A stretch of DNA of 16,901 nucleotides from Bathymodiolus brooksi thiotrophic gill symbiont. GTDB lineage: Bacteria > Pseudomonadota > Gammaproteobacteria > PS1 > Pseudothioglobaceae. The stretch spans positions 1 to 16,901 of the forward strand of contig NZ_CAHJWD020000231.1 in the NCBI RefSeq assembly GCF_903642095.1, written 5' to 3'. Position numbers and translations under genes: made by a program. Shown one piece after another: positions 1 through 9,752 of this stretch. The notes under the pieces were generated by a model, which searched no databases, was not told the DNA's origin, and saw nothing but the letters and a program-made list of their open reading frames with translations. Each line of letters opens with the position of its first letter. The stretch's first letter is position 1.

Positions 1-548
1 GCATAAACCATCATCAAACTACCAATCTGATAAAATAGCACCCATATAAATTAACTTTAAAAATATCTAAAATGTCTTGGAAAAACACCTGACAAAACTC
101 ATTTGCAGATGCTTCTCGTTGTTGAGTATAAATTCCTATCAGAACTTTAATGATATGCATAACATCATCAACTAGAAAACAATAGAAAAAACCCAATCAA
201 ACCTTTACTCATCTAAACGGGGTGCACCGAGTTACCCGCCACTGATGATGTTTAAAATTCTTATCCTACAAGATTGTAATGCTTCCCTACAGTATTTCTA
301 GACAACTACCGAGAAATTGTTAATTTGCTTTTATTCATTGATTTGGCAATAAAAGTTTGACTATATCCTTATTTATTCAGTAGATAAATATGGTATCTTT
401 GTTCGCAGGTTAATTGGGTATATTTTTTCCTATTTCACTCCTTTTTCTTGTCGGATTAAAGAGTGGTTAATAGAGCTTTTGACCGACTAACGAGTGTTGC
501 ACTGATGATATTAATTCAAGTATTTACAAATGGTCTCAACAAATTAAA
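1..548. other. Gene-free region upstream of rnd, possibly decayed
   Basis: No convincing gene is visible here. A 60-codon minus-strand ORF (14-196) has no ribosome-binding site and no motif I recognise. On the + strand one frame stays open from 302 to 490 apart from one TAA at 350-352 and reads like a hydrophobic peptide (for example YIFSYFTPFSCRIKEWL), so it may be a gene remnant, but I cannot name it. Positions 216-236 form a locally GC-richer patch containing the palindrome GGTGCACC. A weak promoter candidate for rnd is TTGCAC at 497-502 with TATTTA at 521-526 (18 bp spacing). Low certainty for all of these. Confidence 0.4.
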
Positions 549-1616
549 ATGATTATAAACGACAAACAACTGTGCGATTTTTTGCACAATATTAAAGACG
601 AAACTGAACTGGCAATTGACACTGAATTTAAACGCATCAATACTTATTATCCAATACTATGTTTGGTGCAAATTGCAACCAAAAGTGCCACAGATTGTAT
701 TGATGTTTTGGCAATTAAAAATCTGCAACCTTTGTTTGATAAACTCTATCAAACAGATTGCCTTTGGATTGTGCATAGTGCAAGACAGGATATTGAGGCA
801 CTGCACTGCCTCTCTGGCAAACTACCTAAGCAACTATTTGACACCCAAATTGCACTGGATTTATTAAAAGATTTACGCCCTGAGGCGTGTAATCCGGGTG
901 CACAAATCTCTTATCAAATGCTCACTGAAATCTTGCAAGGTGTGCATTTAGAAAAAGCCTATACTCGACTTGATTGGACAATACGACCATTACCTGATGA
1001 GGCAATAGAATATGCACTGGATGATGTGCGTTATTTGATTAAAAATTACCACCAACTTAAAGCACGACTACAAGATGAGCACAAATTAGCGTGGCTATTG
1101 GAAGAGGGGCAATCTTTGCTTCATCTTAATTTATATGAAATTGACATTGGGCAGGCGTGGAAACGGGTTAAAGGCATTTCACATTTGCCTAAGAAATTGC
1201 ACAATATTGGCGTGCAACTTTGTGCTTGGAGGGAAGGCACAGCGATTGACAAAAACAAACCTAGAAAATGGATATTATCTGATAGTGATTTAATCAATAT
1301 CGCCATGGGAAAAGACAGTTTCAGCGCTGAAATACAACAATCATTTGAACATTTTCTAACCCAACATCCACAACTGCATAATATTAAAATTGACACCCAA
1401 CAACACACGCCACCAACACCTGAAGAAAAGGCACAAAGGATTATTTTACAAAAAAGCATTCAAGAAAAAGCAAATCAGTATAATCTAACCCTAGAAGTTA
1501 TGGCTAGTAGCAAAGCTTTGTTAAGATACATTCGTGGCAGTCAATCGGTGAATTTTCTCAGTGGTTGGCGTTATCAAATATTAAAAGAGGAGTTAGAAAA
1601 ATGCAAAACAGTTTAA
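549..1616 (+). CDS. rnd: Ribonuclease D (3'-5' exoribonuclease)
   Basis: RNase D trims the 3' ends of tRNA precursors and other small RNAs in the cytoplasm. The N-terminal half is a DEDDy exonuclease domain: Exo I has D24 and E26 in LAIDTEF, Exo II has D81 in VHSARQD, and Exo III has Y155 and D159 in YALDDVRYL. An HRDC domain, which helps bind RNA, follows at roughly residues 205-290. At 355 residues it is slightly shorter than the roughly 375 of E. coli RNase D and looks complete. No Shine-Dalgarno precedes the ATG, but there is no other good start and the alignment to the family begins here. The 3' end overlaps ppa by 16 bp, so the two are probably translated from one message. Identification rests on the full set of catalytic motifs and is secure. 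Confidence 0.95.
   Translation: MIINDKQLCDFLHNIKDETELAIDTEFKRINTYYPILCLVQIATKSATDCIDVLAIKNLQPLFDKLYQTDCLWIVHSARQDIEALHCLSGKLPKQLFDTQIALDLLKDLRPEACNPGAQISYQMLTEILQGVHLEKAYTRLDWTIRPLPDEAIEYALDDVRYLIKNYHQLKARLQDEHKLAWLLEEGQSLLHLNLYEIDIGQAWKRVKGISHLPKKLHNIGVQLCAWREGTAIDKNKPRKWILSDSDLINIAMGKDSFSAEIQQSFEHFLTQHPQLHNIKIDTQQHTPPTPEEKAQRIILQKSIQEKANQYNLTLEVMASSKALLRYIRGSQSVNFLSGWRYQILKEELEKCKTV
1586..1592 (+). promoter_or_regulatory. Ribosome-binding site fixing the ppa start
   Basis: AGAGGAG lies 8 nt before the ATG at 1601 and inside the end of rnd. It supports 1601 rather than the upstream in-frame ATG at 1565 as the true start of ppa. Confidence 0.75.
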
Positions 1617-2131
1617 AACCCGTCTCAGCAGGCAATATTCCCGATGAAATCAATGTGATTATTGAAATACCCGCCCACTCATCACCCGTTAAATATGAAA
1701 TTGACAAAGAAACGGGCGCTATGTTTGTTGATAGATTTATCTCAACACCTATGTTTTATCCGTGCAATTATGGCTTTGTGCCTGAAACGCTAGCCGATGA
1801 TGGCGATCCTGCTGATGTATTGGTTATTACCCCCTATCCGTTGATTCATGATGCGGTAATTACAGCGCGTCCAATTGGGGTTTTGCGTATGACCGATGAG
1901 GAAGGCAAGGATTATAAAATTTTGGCAGTGCCAACGGATAAACTTTGCAAATCTTATCATAATATCAAAGGTATTGACGATGTTGAGGCCACACTAAAAG
2001 ACCAAATTGAACATTTTTTTACTTACTATAAAGACCTTGACGAAGGTAAATGGGTAAAAATTGACGGCTGGGGCAATGCCAAAGAAGCCAAAGAAGAATT
2101 AATTAATTCTTTCAACGCTTATAAAAAATAA
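1601..2131 (+). CDS. ppa: Inorganic pyrophosphatase (family I)
   Basis: This soluble cytoplasmic enzyme hydrolyses pyrophosphate to two phosphates and so pulls nucleic-acid, tRNA-charging and CoA biosynthetic reactions forward. The family signature DGDPAD (residues 67-72) carries the metal-binding aspartates, and the N-terminal IIEIPAHSSPVKYEID and FYPCNYGFVP blocks are typical. With the start at 1601 the product is 176 residues, the same length as E. coli Ppa. The frame is open back to an ATG at 1565, but that would add a 12-residue extension lacking homology, whereas 1601 has a good Shine-Dalgarno. It overlaps the 3' end of rnd by 16 bp. Downstream rsmD follows after 21 bp, and its neighbour coaD releases pyrophosphate, a fitting but possibly incidental context. 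Confidence 0.97.
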   Translation: MQNSLKPVSAGNIPDEINVIIEIPAHSSPVKYEIDKETGAMFVDRFISTPMFYPCNYGFVPETLADDGDPADVLVITPYPLIHDAVITARPIGVLRMTDEEGKDYKILAVPTDKLCKSYHNIKGIDDVEATLKDQIEHFFTYYKDLDEGKWVKIDGWGNAKEAKEELINSFNAYKK

Positions 2132-2152
2132 CTTCTAAATCAGCAAGTTAAG

Positions 2153-2722
2153 ATGGCAAATAGTTTTCAAATTATTGGCGGAGAACACCGAAGTAGGAAA
2201 TTTATTTTTGCCGATGCCGAAGGATTGAGACCCACACCGAGCAAAGTGCGTGAAACTTTGTTTAATTGGTTACAATTTGAGACGCAGGGAAAAACCTTTT
2301 TAGACTTGTTTTCTGGCAGTGGTGCCTTGAGTTTTGAGGCACTTTCTCGTGGTGCAAAACAAGTCGTAAGTGTAGAAAAAGACACAAATGCTTTGCATTT
2401 TCTTGAGCAAAATAAACAGTTATTAAAAGCAGATAATTTAACAATTTTTCGACAAGATGCTTTTGAGTTTTTAAAGAAAAAACCCAAAACACCATTTGAT
2501 TTGATTTTGCTAGATCCTCCTTTTAATAAAAACTACCTAACAAAAGCATTGAAATTAATCTCAAAGAATGATTTTGTTGCTGCTGGTGGTAAAATCTACA
2601 TAGAATCTGAATTTGAAATAACAATGAAACTTTTAAAAACACACTTTTTGGCAAACACCAATATTAGCAAACAAAAAAAATCTGGTGCCGTTCACTACTG
2701 CTTACTAGAGACCTCTAATTAA
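2153..2722 (+). CDS. rsmD: 16S rRNA m2G966 methyltransferase RsmD
   Basis: RsmD transfers a methyl group from S-adenosylmethionine to N2 of guanine 966 of 16S rRNA during 30S assembly. The 189-residue product has the family layout: an N-terminal IIGGEHRSRKF block resembling the GGxxRGR start, the RPTPSKVRETLFNWL block, a Rossmann SAM-binding loop LDLFSGSGAL (residues 50-59), and the catalytic N/DPPY-type motif as DPPF (121-124). Length is close to the E. coli protein (about 198). The Shine-Dalgarno is weak. coaD starts 7 bp after its stop; an rsmD-coaD pair is a widespread bacterial arrangement, which supports both names. Confidence 0.95.
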   Translation: MANSFQIIGGEHRSRKFIFADAEGLRPTPSKVRETLFNWLQFETQGKTFLDLFSGSGALSFEALSRGAKQVVSVEKDTNALHFLEQNKQLLKADNLTIFRQDAFEFLKKKPKTPFDLILLDPPFNKNYLTKALKLISKNDFVAAGGKIYIESEFEITMKLLKTHFLANTNISKQKKSGAVHYCLLETSN

Positions 2723-2729
2723 AAATACG

Positions 2730-3209
2730 ATGAAAAAAATTGCAATTTATCCCGGTTCTTTTGACCCCATTACCAATGGACATATTGACTTAATCAAACG
2801 CGCCAGCAAACTGTTTGATACAGTGATTATCGGCATTACACAAAACAGCAAAAAATCGGCTTTCTTAACCATTGATAACCGGCTAAAAGGTGCCACAGAT
2901 GCCTTGATAGGTATTGATAATATTAAAGTAATGGGCTTTGATACTTTGTTAGTAGATTTTGCTACAGCACAGAATGCACAGATTATCTTGCGTGGTTTAC
3001 GAGCGGTAAGTGATTTTGAGTATGAATTCCAACTCTCAGGTATGAACAAACACCTTAACCCTGATATTGAAACATTATTTATGACCCCAGCAGAACAATA
3101 TGCCAATATTTCTTCTTCCTTAGTTAGGGAAATTTTATCTCTTGGTGGCGATATTAGTAGCTTTGTCCCTACTAATATTGAAATTCTATTAAAAGAGACT
3201 TTTGCATAA
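2730..3209 (+). CDS. coaD: Phosphopantetheine adenylyltransferase
   Basis: CoaD joins 4'-phosphopantetheine and ATP to give dephospho-CoA and pyrophosphate, the penultimate step of CoA synthesis. Residues 7-18 (YPGSFDPITNGH) contain the nucleotidyltransferase TxGH motif as TNGH (15-18). ILRGLRAVSDFEYE (86-99) and the ISSSLVRE block (127-134) are the other family hallmarks. The length, 159 residues, equals that of E. coli CoaD, so the protein is intact. There is no clear Shine-Dalgarno, and the gene starts 7 bp after rsmD, so translational coupling is likely. Its last codons (K-E-T-F-A-stop) lie in a sequence matching the terminal repeat of the fold-back element that follows; the same codons recur in a second copy at 3355-3375, so the insertion seems to have left the C-terminus unchanged. 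Confidence 0.96.
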   Translation: MKKIAIYPGSFDPITNGHIDLIKRASKLFDTVIIGITQNSKKSAFLTIDNRLKGATDALIGIDNIKVMGFDTLLVDFATAQNAQIILRGLRAVSDFEYEFQLSGMNKHLNPDIETLFMTPAEQYANISSSLVREILSLGGDISSFVPTNIEILLKETFA

Positions 3210-3354
3210 ATATGAATAATCATCAAAAATCCACTTTTTACCAACTTGGTATTTTTTTAAACCCAGCCTTAGATTTGCTAGGACAGAGTTTAAAAAAATA
3301 CCAAGTTGACAAAAATTGAATTCTGCTAATCATCCATATTTATGCAAAGGTCTC
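3195..3354. mobile_element. MITE-like fold-back element with IS5-type ends
   Basis: The 160-bp segment is close to one long inverted repeat. The left end starts GAGACTTTTGCATAAATATG and the right end, read on the other strand, starts GAGACCTTTGCATAAATATG (one mismatch in 20). The match resumes perfectly further in at 3242-3261 and 3290-3309, where AACTTGGTATTTTTTTAAAC is repeated in inverse orientation. The centre (3262-3289) is a short unmatched loop. There is no ORF for a transposase. TAAAA flanks both sides (3190-3194 and 3355-3359), as a target duplication would. GAGACCTTTGCA ends are typical of IS5-family elements, so this is probably a non-autonomous derivative moved by an IS5-type transposase elsewhere. 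The transcript would fold into a long hairpin that could protect or end the coaD message. Confidence 0.8.
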
Positions 3355-3375
3355 TAAAAGAGACCTTTGCATAAA
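3355..3375 (+). repeat. Third copy of the element's terminal repeat
   Basis: These 21 bases repeat positions 3190-3210 in direct orientation with one difference (C instead of T at 3365), including the core GAGACCTTTGCATAA, and are inverted relative to the abutting right end of the fold-back element. The sequence may be the original 3' end of coaD displaced by the insertion, or the remaining end of a second, tandem element. The opposed 3341-3354 and 3360-3373 arms form a further perfect hairpin. Confidence 0.75.
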
Positions 3376-3425
3376 ATACATAATTACAGCAAGACTCTCA
3401 AAAGAAAAAATTAATTTATTTTTTA

Positions 3426-3454
3426 CTTGAATTTATTTTTTATGTCCCTAGATA
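3426..3454 (+). promoter_or_regulatory. Sigma32-like heat-shock promoter for dnaK
   Basis: CTTGAA (3426-3431) and CCCTAGATA (3446-3454) are separated by 14 bp, close to the heat-shock consensus CTTGAAA / CCCATnT with its usual spacing and to the arrangement known upstream of E. coli dnaK. Position 34 bp before the dnaK ATG is sensible. The -10 element departs from consensus by TAG for CAT, so this is a good but not perfect match. Confidence 0.65.
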
Positions 3455-3475
3455 TGGGTCATAATTATTTAAAAA

Positions 3476-3481
3476 AAGGAG
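3476..3481 (+). promoter_or_regulatory. Ribosome-binding site of dnaK
   Basis: AAGGAG lies 6 nt before the ATG at 3488. It is the strongest Shine-Dalgarno attached to a recognised gene in the window, fitting a highly expressed chaperone; several neighbours have none. Confidence 0.8.
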
Positions 3482-3487
3482 TAAAAA

Positions 3488-5419
3488 ATGTCAAAAATTA
3501 TCGGTATTGATTTGGGAACAACAAACTCATGCGTTGCTATTATGGATGGTGGCAATATAAAAATCATTGAAAATTCTGAAGGTGATCGCACCACACCCTC
3601 TATTGTTGCCTTTCCAAAAGATTCAGAGGAAGTTTTAGTAGGTCAAAGTGCTAAACGACAAGCGGTTACCAACCCTGAAAATACACTGTATGCGATTAAA
3701 CGATTAATCGGTCGTCGCTTTGACGAAGAAGCAGTGCAAAAAGACATTGATTTAGTGCCTTATAAAATTGTTAAAGCAGACAATGGCGATGCATGGGTTG
3801 AAGTGAATGGTAAGAAAATGGCAGCACCTGAAATTTCAGCAAAAGTCATTGAAAAGATGAAAAAAACGGCTGAAGATTATTTAGGCGAAAAAGTAACAGA
3901 AGCGGTTATTACAGTTCCTGCCTACTTTAACGATTCACAACGACAAGCAACCAAAGATGCTGGCAAAATTGCAGGTTTGGATGTTAAACGCATTATCAAC
4001 GAACCAACTGCAGCGGCATTGGCGTATGGTGTAGACAAGTCCAAAGGCGACAAAACAGTTGCCGTATATGACCTAGGTGGCGGCACCTTTGATGTTTCCA
4101 TTATTGAAATGGAAGACATTGATGGAGAAAAGCACTTTGAAGTATTGTCAACCAACGGCGACACTTTTCTAGGGGGTGAAGATTTTGATCAGCGTATCAT
4201 TAATTTCTTAATAGATGAATTTAAAAAAGAGCAGGGCATTAATTTAAAAAATGACCCAATGGCGTTACAACGCTTAAAAGAAGCAGCAGAAAAAGCCAAA
4301 ATTGAATTGTCTTCTTCTGAGCAAACCGAAGTAAATCTTCCGTATGTTACTGCCGATGCCTCAGGCCCTAAGCACTTAAATATCAAAATCACACGCTCTA
4401 AATTAGAATCTTTAGTAGAAGATTTAATTCAGCGTTCAATTGACCCTTGTAAGATTGCCTTAAAAGATGCAGATTTATCCGCTAAAGACATTGATGAAGT
4501 AATTATTGTTGGTGGCTCTACGCGTATGCCTAAGGTGCAAGAAGCAGTGAAAAAATTCTTTGGTAAAGAGCCGAAAAAAGATGTCAACCCTGACGAAGCC
4601 GTAGCAATGGGTGCTGCAGTGCAAGCAGGTGTCCTTGGTGGCGATGTTAAAGATGTCTTACTATTAGATGTAACACCTTTATCATTAGGTATTGAGACCA
4701 TGGGTGGCGTGATGACTAAGTTGATTGAAAAAAACACGACTATTCCAACCAATGCATCGCAAACTTTTTCCACTGCAGCAGATAACCAATCAGCAGTAAC
4801 AGTTCATGTTTTACAAGGTGAACGAGAAGTGGCAAGTGCTAACAAATCACTAGGGCAATTCAACCTTGAAGGCATTCCTAATGCACCTAAAGGTCAACCA
4901 CAAATCGAAGTAACTTTAGACATTGACTCTGATGGTATTTTAAATGTTTCTGCCAAAGACAACAACACAGGCAAAGAGCAAAGCATTACCATTAAAGCCT
5001 CTAGTGGTCTTTCTGATGAAGAAGTTGAAAAGATGATTAAGGATGCGGAAGCAAACGCCGAGGAAGATAAGAAATTCCAAGAGTTAGTAACCACACGCAA
5101 TATGGCAGATTCCTTAGTCCATTCAACCAATCAAATGTTAGATGAACTCAAAGAAGAGGTATCGGAAGACGAGAAAACTGCAATTGAAGCAGCGATAACC
5201 GAACTTGAAGAAGCAATGAAAAGCGATGACAAAGAGGCCATTGATGCTAAGGTAAAAAACCTGAGTGAAATCGCCCAACCTTTGGCTGAAAAAGCACAAG
5301 CAAAAGCAGGTGCAGATACTGGTGGCGATGGCTTTACTGATGCTGCTAATGCAGGTGCAGAAGATGCTGATGTGGTGGATGCTGACTTTGAAGAAGTCAA
5401 GGGTGACGATAAGAAATAA
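3488..5419 (+). CDS. dnaK: Chaperone DnaK (Hsp70)
   Basis: DnaK is the cytoplasmic ATP-driven chaperone that binds exposed hydrophobic peptide segments, working with DnaJ and GrpE. The 643-residue product (E. coli 638) has the whole Hsp70 plan. The ATPase domain has phosphate loops [13 protein letters not shown] near the N-terminus and [13 protein letters not shown] near residue 195, and [12 protein letters not shown] near 340. The interdomain linker [16 protein letters not shown] sits near 390. The substrate-binding beta domain follows, then the helical lid and an acidic C-terminal tail. The tail ends EEVKGDDKK, slightly longer than the usual EEVKDKK. It has its own heat-shock-like promoter and strong ribosome-binding site, and dnaJ lies 70 bp downstream beyond a hairpin terminator. 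grpE is not in the window. Confidence 0.99.
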   Translation: MSKIIGIDLGTTNSCVAIMDGGNIKIIENSEGDRTTPSIVAFPKDSEEVLVGQSAKRQAVTNPENTLYAIKRLIGRRFDEEAVQKDIDLVPYKIVKADNGDAWVEVNGKKMAAPEISAKVIEKMKKTAEDYLGEKVTEAVITVPAYFNDSQRQATKDAGKIAGLDVKRIINEPTAAALAYGVDKSKGDKTVAVYDLGGGTFDVSIIEMEDIDGEKHFEVLSTNGDTFLGGEDFDQRIINFLIDEFKKEQGINLKNDPMALQRLKEAAEKAKIELSSSEQTEVNLPYVTADASGPKHLNIKITRSKLESLVEDLIQRSIDPCKIALKDADLSAKDIDEVIIVGGSTRMPKVQEAVKKFFGKEPKKDVNPDEAVAMGAAVQAGVLGGDVKDVLLLDVTPLSLGIETMGGVMTKLIEKNTTIPTNASQTFSTAADNQSAVTVHVLQGEREVASANKSLGQFNLEGIPNAPKGQPQIEVTLDIDSDGILNVSAKDNNTGKEQSITIKASSGLSDEEVEKMIKDAEANAEEDKKFQELVTTRNMADSLVHSTNQMLDELKEEVSEDEKTAIEAAITELEEAMKSDDKEAIDAKVKNLSEIAQPLAEKAQAKAGADTGGDGFTDAANAGAEDADVVDADFEEVKGDDKK

Positions 5420-5440
5420 ATCGTTTTATTTAAACGCACA

Positions 5441-5469
5441 AAAAAACCTTCTGTTAAAGAGGGTTTTTT
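5441..5469 (+). terminator. Hairpin terminator/attenuator between dnaK and dnaJ
   Basis: A 12-bp stem (AAAAAACCTTCT, 5441-5452, pairing with 5458-5469, one G-T pair) encloses the loop GTTAA, and the 3' arm ends in six T. It has the form of a Rho-independent terminator on the + strand. Since dnaJ starts 20 bp later with no promoter I can see, it probably acts as a partial terminator that lets dnaJ be made at a lower level than dnaK. Confidence 0.8.
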
Positions 5470-5489
5470 GCTTTACGGGAAATTAGACT

Positions 5490-6605
5490 ATGTCAGAAAG
5501 AGATTATTACGAAATACTTGGTGTAACAAAAAATACCGATGCAAAGGCCATTAAAAAAGCCTACAAACGATTAGCGATGAAACACCATCCTGACCGCAAC
5601 AAAGACAACAAGGAAACGGCAGAAAAGACTTTTAAAGAAATACAAAAGGCTTATAGTATCTTATCCGATGAGCAAAAACGACAAGCCTACGACCAATTTG
5701 GCCATGCAGGTGTAAATGGCAATGCAGGTGGTGGTAGTGGTTTTGGTGGTGGAAATCCATTCGGTGGTGGCGGTGGTTTTGGTGATATTTTTGGTGATAT
5801 TTTTGGTGGCGGTCGCCAAGCACAACCTGATAATCGTGGCTCAGATTTACGCTATAATTTAGAAATTAACCTTAAAGAAGCAGCCCAAGGTAAAACCGTG
5901 CAAGTGCGTATTCCTAAAGGCGAAAAATGTGACACCTGCCACGGCACTGGTGCTAGAACAGGCACCAGCGCTAAAACTTGTGGCACTTGTCGTGGTGCAG
6001 GACAAGTGCATATGCAACAAGGTCCTTTTTCCGTGCAGCAACCCTGTCCACAATGTAAAGGTGCTGGTCAAGTAATTGATTCACCTTGTGGTGATTGCCA
6101 TGGTAAAGGCGTGGTTCGAAGACAAAAAACACTCTCAGTGAAAGTCCCTGCTGGCGTGGACACAGGTAACCGCATTCGTCTAACTGGCGAAGGTGAAGCT
6201 GGCACTCGTGGCGGCCCAAGTGGCGATTTATATGTAGAAATACATGTTAGGCCTCATGATATTTTTGAACGCCGTGGCAATGACCTTTATTGTGGCGTGC
6301 CAATTGATTTTGCCTCAGCAGCATTGGGTGGTGATATTGAAGTGCCAACATTAAATGGAAAATTCAAAATTAAGATTCCTTCAGGCACACAAACAGGTAA
6401 ACAATTCCGCTTAAAAGGGAAAGGCGTTACTGGTTTACAAGGCAGTGGCACAGGCGATTTAATTTGCCAAGTTAAACTTGAAACACCTGTTAATCTTAAC
6501 GGTAAACAAAAAAAATTACTGCAACAGTTTTCAGGTTCATGTGGCAAAAAACAACATCCTGAGTCAGATTCCTTCTTTGGTAAAATGAAATCGTTTTTTG
6601 AATAA
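5490..6605 (+). CDS. dnaJ: Chaperone DnaJ (Hsp40, type I)
   Basis: DnaJ delivers unfolded substrates to DnaK and stimulates its ATPase. The 371-residue product is a complete type I Hsp40. It has a J domain with the HPD triad at residues 33-35, a Gly/Phe-rich segment at about 73-108 with a repeated GDIF, and a zinc-binding domain with four CxxCxGxG repeats (Cys 147/150, 164/167, 186/189, 200/203). The beta-sandwich substrate-binding and dimerisation domains follow to the end. All eight zinc cysteines are present. The Shine-Dalgarno is poor. The gene lies behind the dnaK hairpin and is followed by a strong palindromic terminator, so dnaK-dnaJ looks like a closed two-gene unit with stepped-down dnaJ expression. 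Confidence 0.99.
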   Translation: MSERDYYEILGVTKNTDAKAIKKAYKRLAMKHHPDRNKDNKETAEKTFKEIQKAYSILSDEQKRQAYDQFGHAGVNGNAGGGSGFGGGNPFGGGGGFGDIFGDIFGGGRQAQPDNRGSDLRYNLEINLKEAAQGKTVQVRIPKGEKCDTCHGTGARTGTSAKTCGTCRGAGQVHMQQGPFSVQQPCPQCKGAGQVIDSPCGDCHGKGVVRRQKTLSVKVPAGVDTGNRIRLTGEGEAGTRGGPSGDLYVEIHVRPHDIFERRGNDLYCGVPIDFASAALGGDIEVPTLNGKFKIKIPSGTQTGKQFRLKGKGVTGLQGSGTGDLICQVKLETPVNLNGKQKKLLQQFSGSCGKKQHPESDSFFGKMKSFFE

Positions 6606-6646
6606 CGCCTTTTGTAAAAATCACTAATTTTGACAAAACATAAATA

Positions 6647-6676
6647 ATTTTTAACCCTTTTAAAAGGGTTAAAAAT
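6647..6676. terminator. Perfect 30-bp palindromic terminator after dnaJ
   Basis: Positions 6647-6661 and 6662-6676 are exact reverse complements around the core AACCCTTTTAAAAGGGTT, with A/T runs on both outer sides. The stem would close over a small loop and could end transcription in either direction. It lies 42 bp after the dnaJ stop. Confidence 0.8.
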
Positions 6677-8486
<1,810 letters not shown>

Positions 8487-8498
8487 ACGCACAGTCAT

Positions 8499-9752
8499 TT
8501 GGATACACTTTCAATTTCTTGGTTAATTGCCCTTCTTGTGGGGCTTATTTTGGCTTCTGCTTTTTTTTCATCAGCAGAAACCTCAATGATGGCGATTAAT
8601 CGCTATCGTCTGAAAGCACTTGCTAAAACTAATAAAAATGCCAAACGCACTGAGTGCTTATTAGAGGATTTAGACTCTTTAATTGGCACAATTTTGTTGG
8701 GTAATAATTTGGTGAATATTTTTGCCTCAAGCATTGCCACCATATTAGCGATTAAATTATGGGGGGATGGTTCGGTGATATTAGCATCACTGGCACTGAC
8801 TTTTATTATTCTTGTGTTTGCCGAAACCACGCCCAAAACTTTTGCCGCCAAAAACCCTGAAAAAATCGCCCTACCTGCTTCGATTATCATCAAGGTATTT
8901 ATTCAAATTTTCAAACCTTTTGTTTGGCTGATTGCACAATTAAGCAAAGGGATTCTTGCAGTTTTAGGTATCAAAGAAAAAAGCCATACTGATGACATTA
9001 GTTCAGAGGAATTAAAAATGGTGGTGAATGATGCTAAACCAATTATTGCTTCAAATTATCAAAAAATGTTACTTAATATTATCGATTTAGAAAAGGTGAA
9101 AGTTGAGGATATTATGATTCCAAGGCATGAGCTTATCAGTATTGACACCAGTAAACCTGATGAAATTATCAAACAACTACAACGCACACAGCACACACGC
9201 TTACTGACTTATGATACATCGAGTAACAACATTACAGGTGTGCTACATATGCGTAATGTGGTTAATTTATACGCCAAGGATGCATTCAGTGTTGAGAATG
9301 TCTTGGCGTTGATTCGCAAACCGTATTTTGTGCCAGAAGGCACTTCTTTAGCACATCAATTAAAGCATTTTCAAATGCAAAAAAGACGCTTGGGATTGGT
9401 AGTAGATGAATATGGTGAAATACGCGGCTTGATTGTTTTGGAAGATATTTTAGAAGAGATTGTGGGGCAATTCACTTCCAATCAAAATGAGAGTATCGAT
9501 GAAGTTATCAAGCAGGAAGATGGCAGTTATTTGGTTGACCCAAGGGTTAGCATTCGGGAACTTAATGCCTTATTAGACACCAATCTTAGCGTTGACAAAG
9601 CCAAAACTTTAAACGGGCTTATTTTAGAAGAATTACAAAGCATTCCAACGCGTGATGTTAGTATAAAAATTGATAATATCTTAATTGATATCATACAAAT
9701 TACCAACAGAACCATTAAATTGGTTAGATTGACAAAGATTGACCCATCTTAA
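8499..9752 (+). CDS. CorB/CorC-like CNNM-CBS membrane protein
   Basis: This belongs to the CNNM/HlyC-CorC family of inner-membrane proteins, linked in other bacteria to Mg2+ (or Co2+) export and resistance; the substrate here is unproven. A DUF21/CNNM membrane domain spans about residues 1-160 with hydrophobic segments near 8-24, 62-87, 92-108 and 125-156, and carries the hallmarks SSAETS (24-29) and FAETTPKTFAAKNP (107-120). A CBS pair follows (about 200-325, ending GLVVDEYGEIRGLIVLEDIL), then the C-terminal CorC/HlyC domain. At 417 residues it matches E. coli YfjD/CorB in size. The start is TTG with no Shine-Dalgarno, 12 bp after eno, with no better in-frame choice; coupling to eno is likely. 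Its last 29 bp overlap the convergent psd. Confidence 0.88.
   Translation: MDTLSISWLIALLVGLILASAFFSSAETSMMAINRYRLKALAKTNKNAKRTECLLEDLDSLIGTILLGNNLVNIFASSIATILAIKLWGDGSVILASLALTFIILVFAETTPKTFAAKNPEKIALPASIIIKVFIQIFKPFVWLIAQLSKGILAVLGIKEKSHTDDISSEELKMVVNDAKPIIASNYQKMLLNIIDLEKVKVEDIMIPRHELISIDTSKPDEIIKQLQRTQHTRLLTYDTSSNNITGVLHMRNVVNLYAKDAFSVENVLALIRKPYFVPEGTSLAHQLKHFQMQKRRLGLVVDEYGEIRGLIVLEDILEEIVGQFTSNQNESIDEVIKQEDGSYLVDPRVSIRELNALLDTNLSVDKAKTLNGLILEELQSIPTRDVSIKIDNILIDIIQITNRTIKLVRLTKIDPS

Noticed and set aside
14..196. 60-codon minus-strand ORF near the window start.
   Set aside because: No ribosome-binding site, no recognised motif, and its length is expected by chance in this AT-rich DNA.
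216..245. GC-richer patch with GGTGCACC and possible GGGT/ACCC pairing, considered as tRNA or small RNA.
   Set aside because: No cloverleaf, anticodon arm or T-arm can be drawn and the pairing is short.
522..537. ATTTACAAATGGTCTC resembles the right end of the IS5-type repeat (ATTTATGCAAAGGTCTC).
   Set aside because: It needs a gap and an insertion to align, no matching left end is found in 1-521, and no transposase remnant is recognisable there.
1565..1600. Upstream in-frame start for ppa.
   Set aside because: It would add 12 residues with no family counterpart; 1601 has a Shine-Dalgarno and gives the standard 176-residue protein.
2747..3244. 165-codon minus-strand ORF antisense to coaD.
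   Set aside because: coaD is certain on the other strand, and this frame starts inside the fold-back element and has no family motif.
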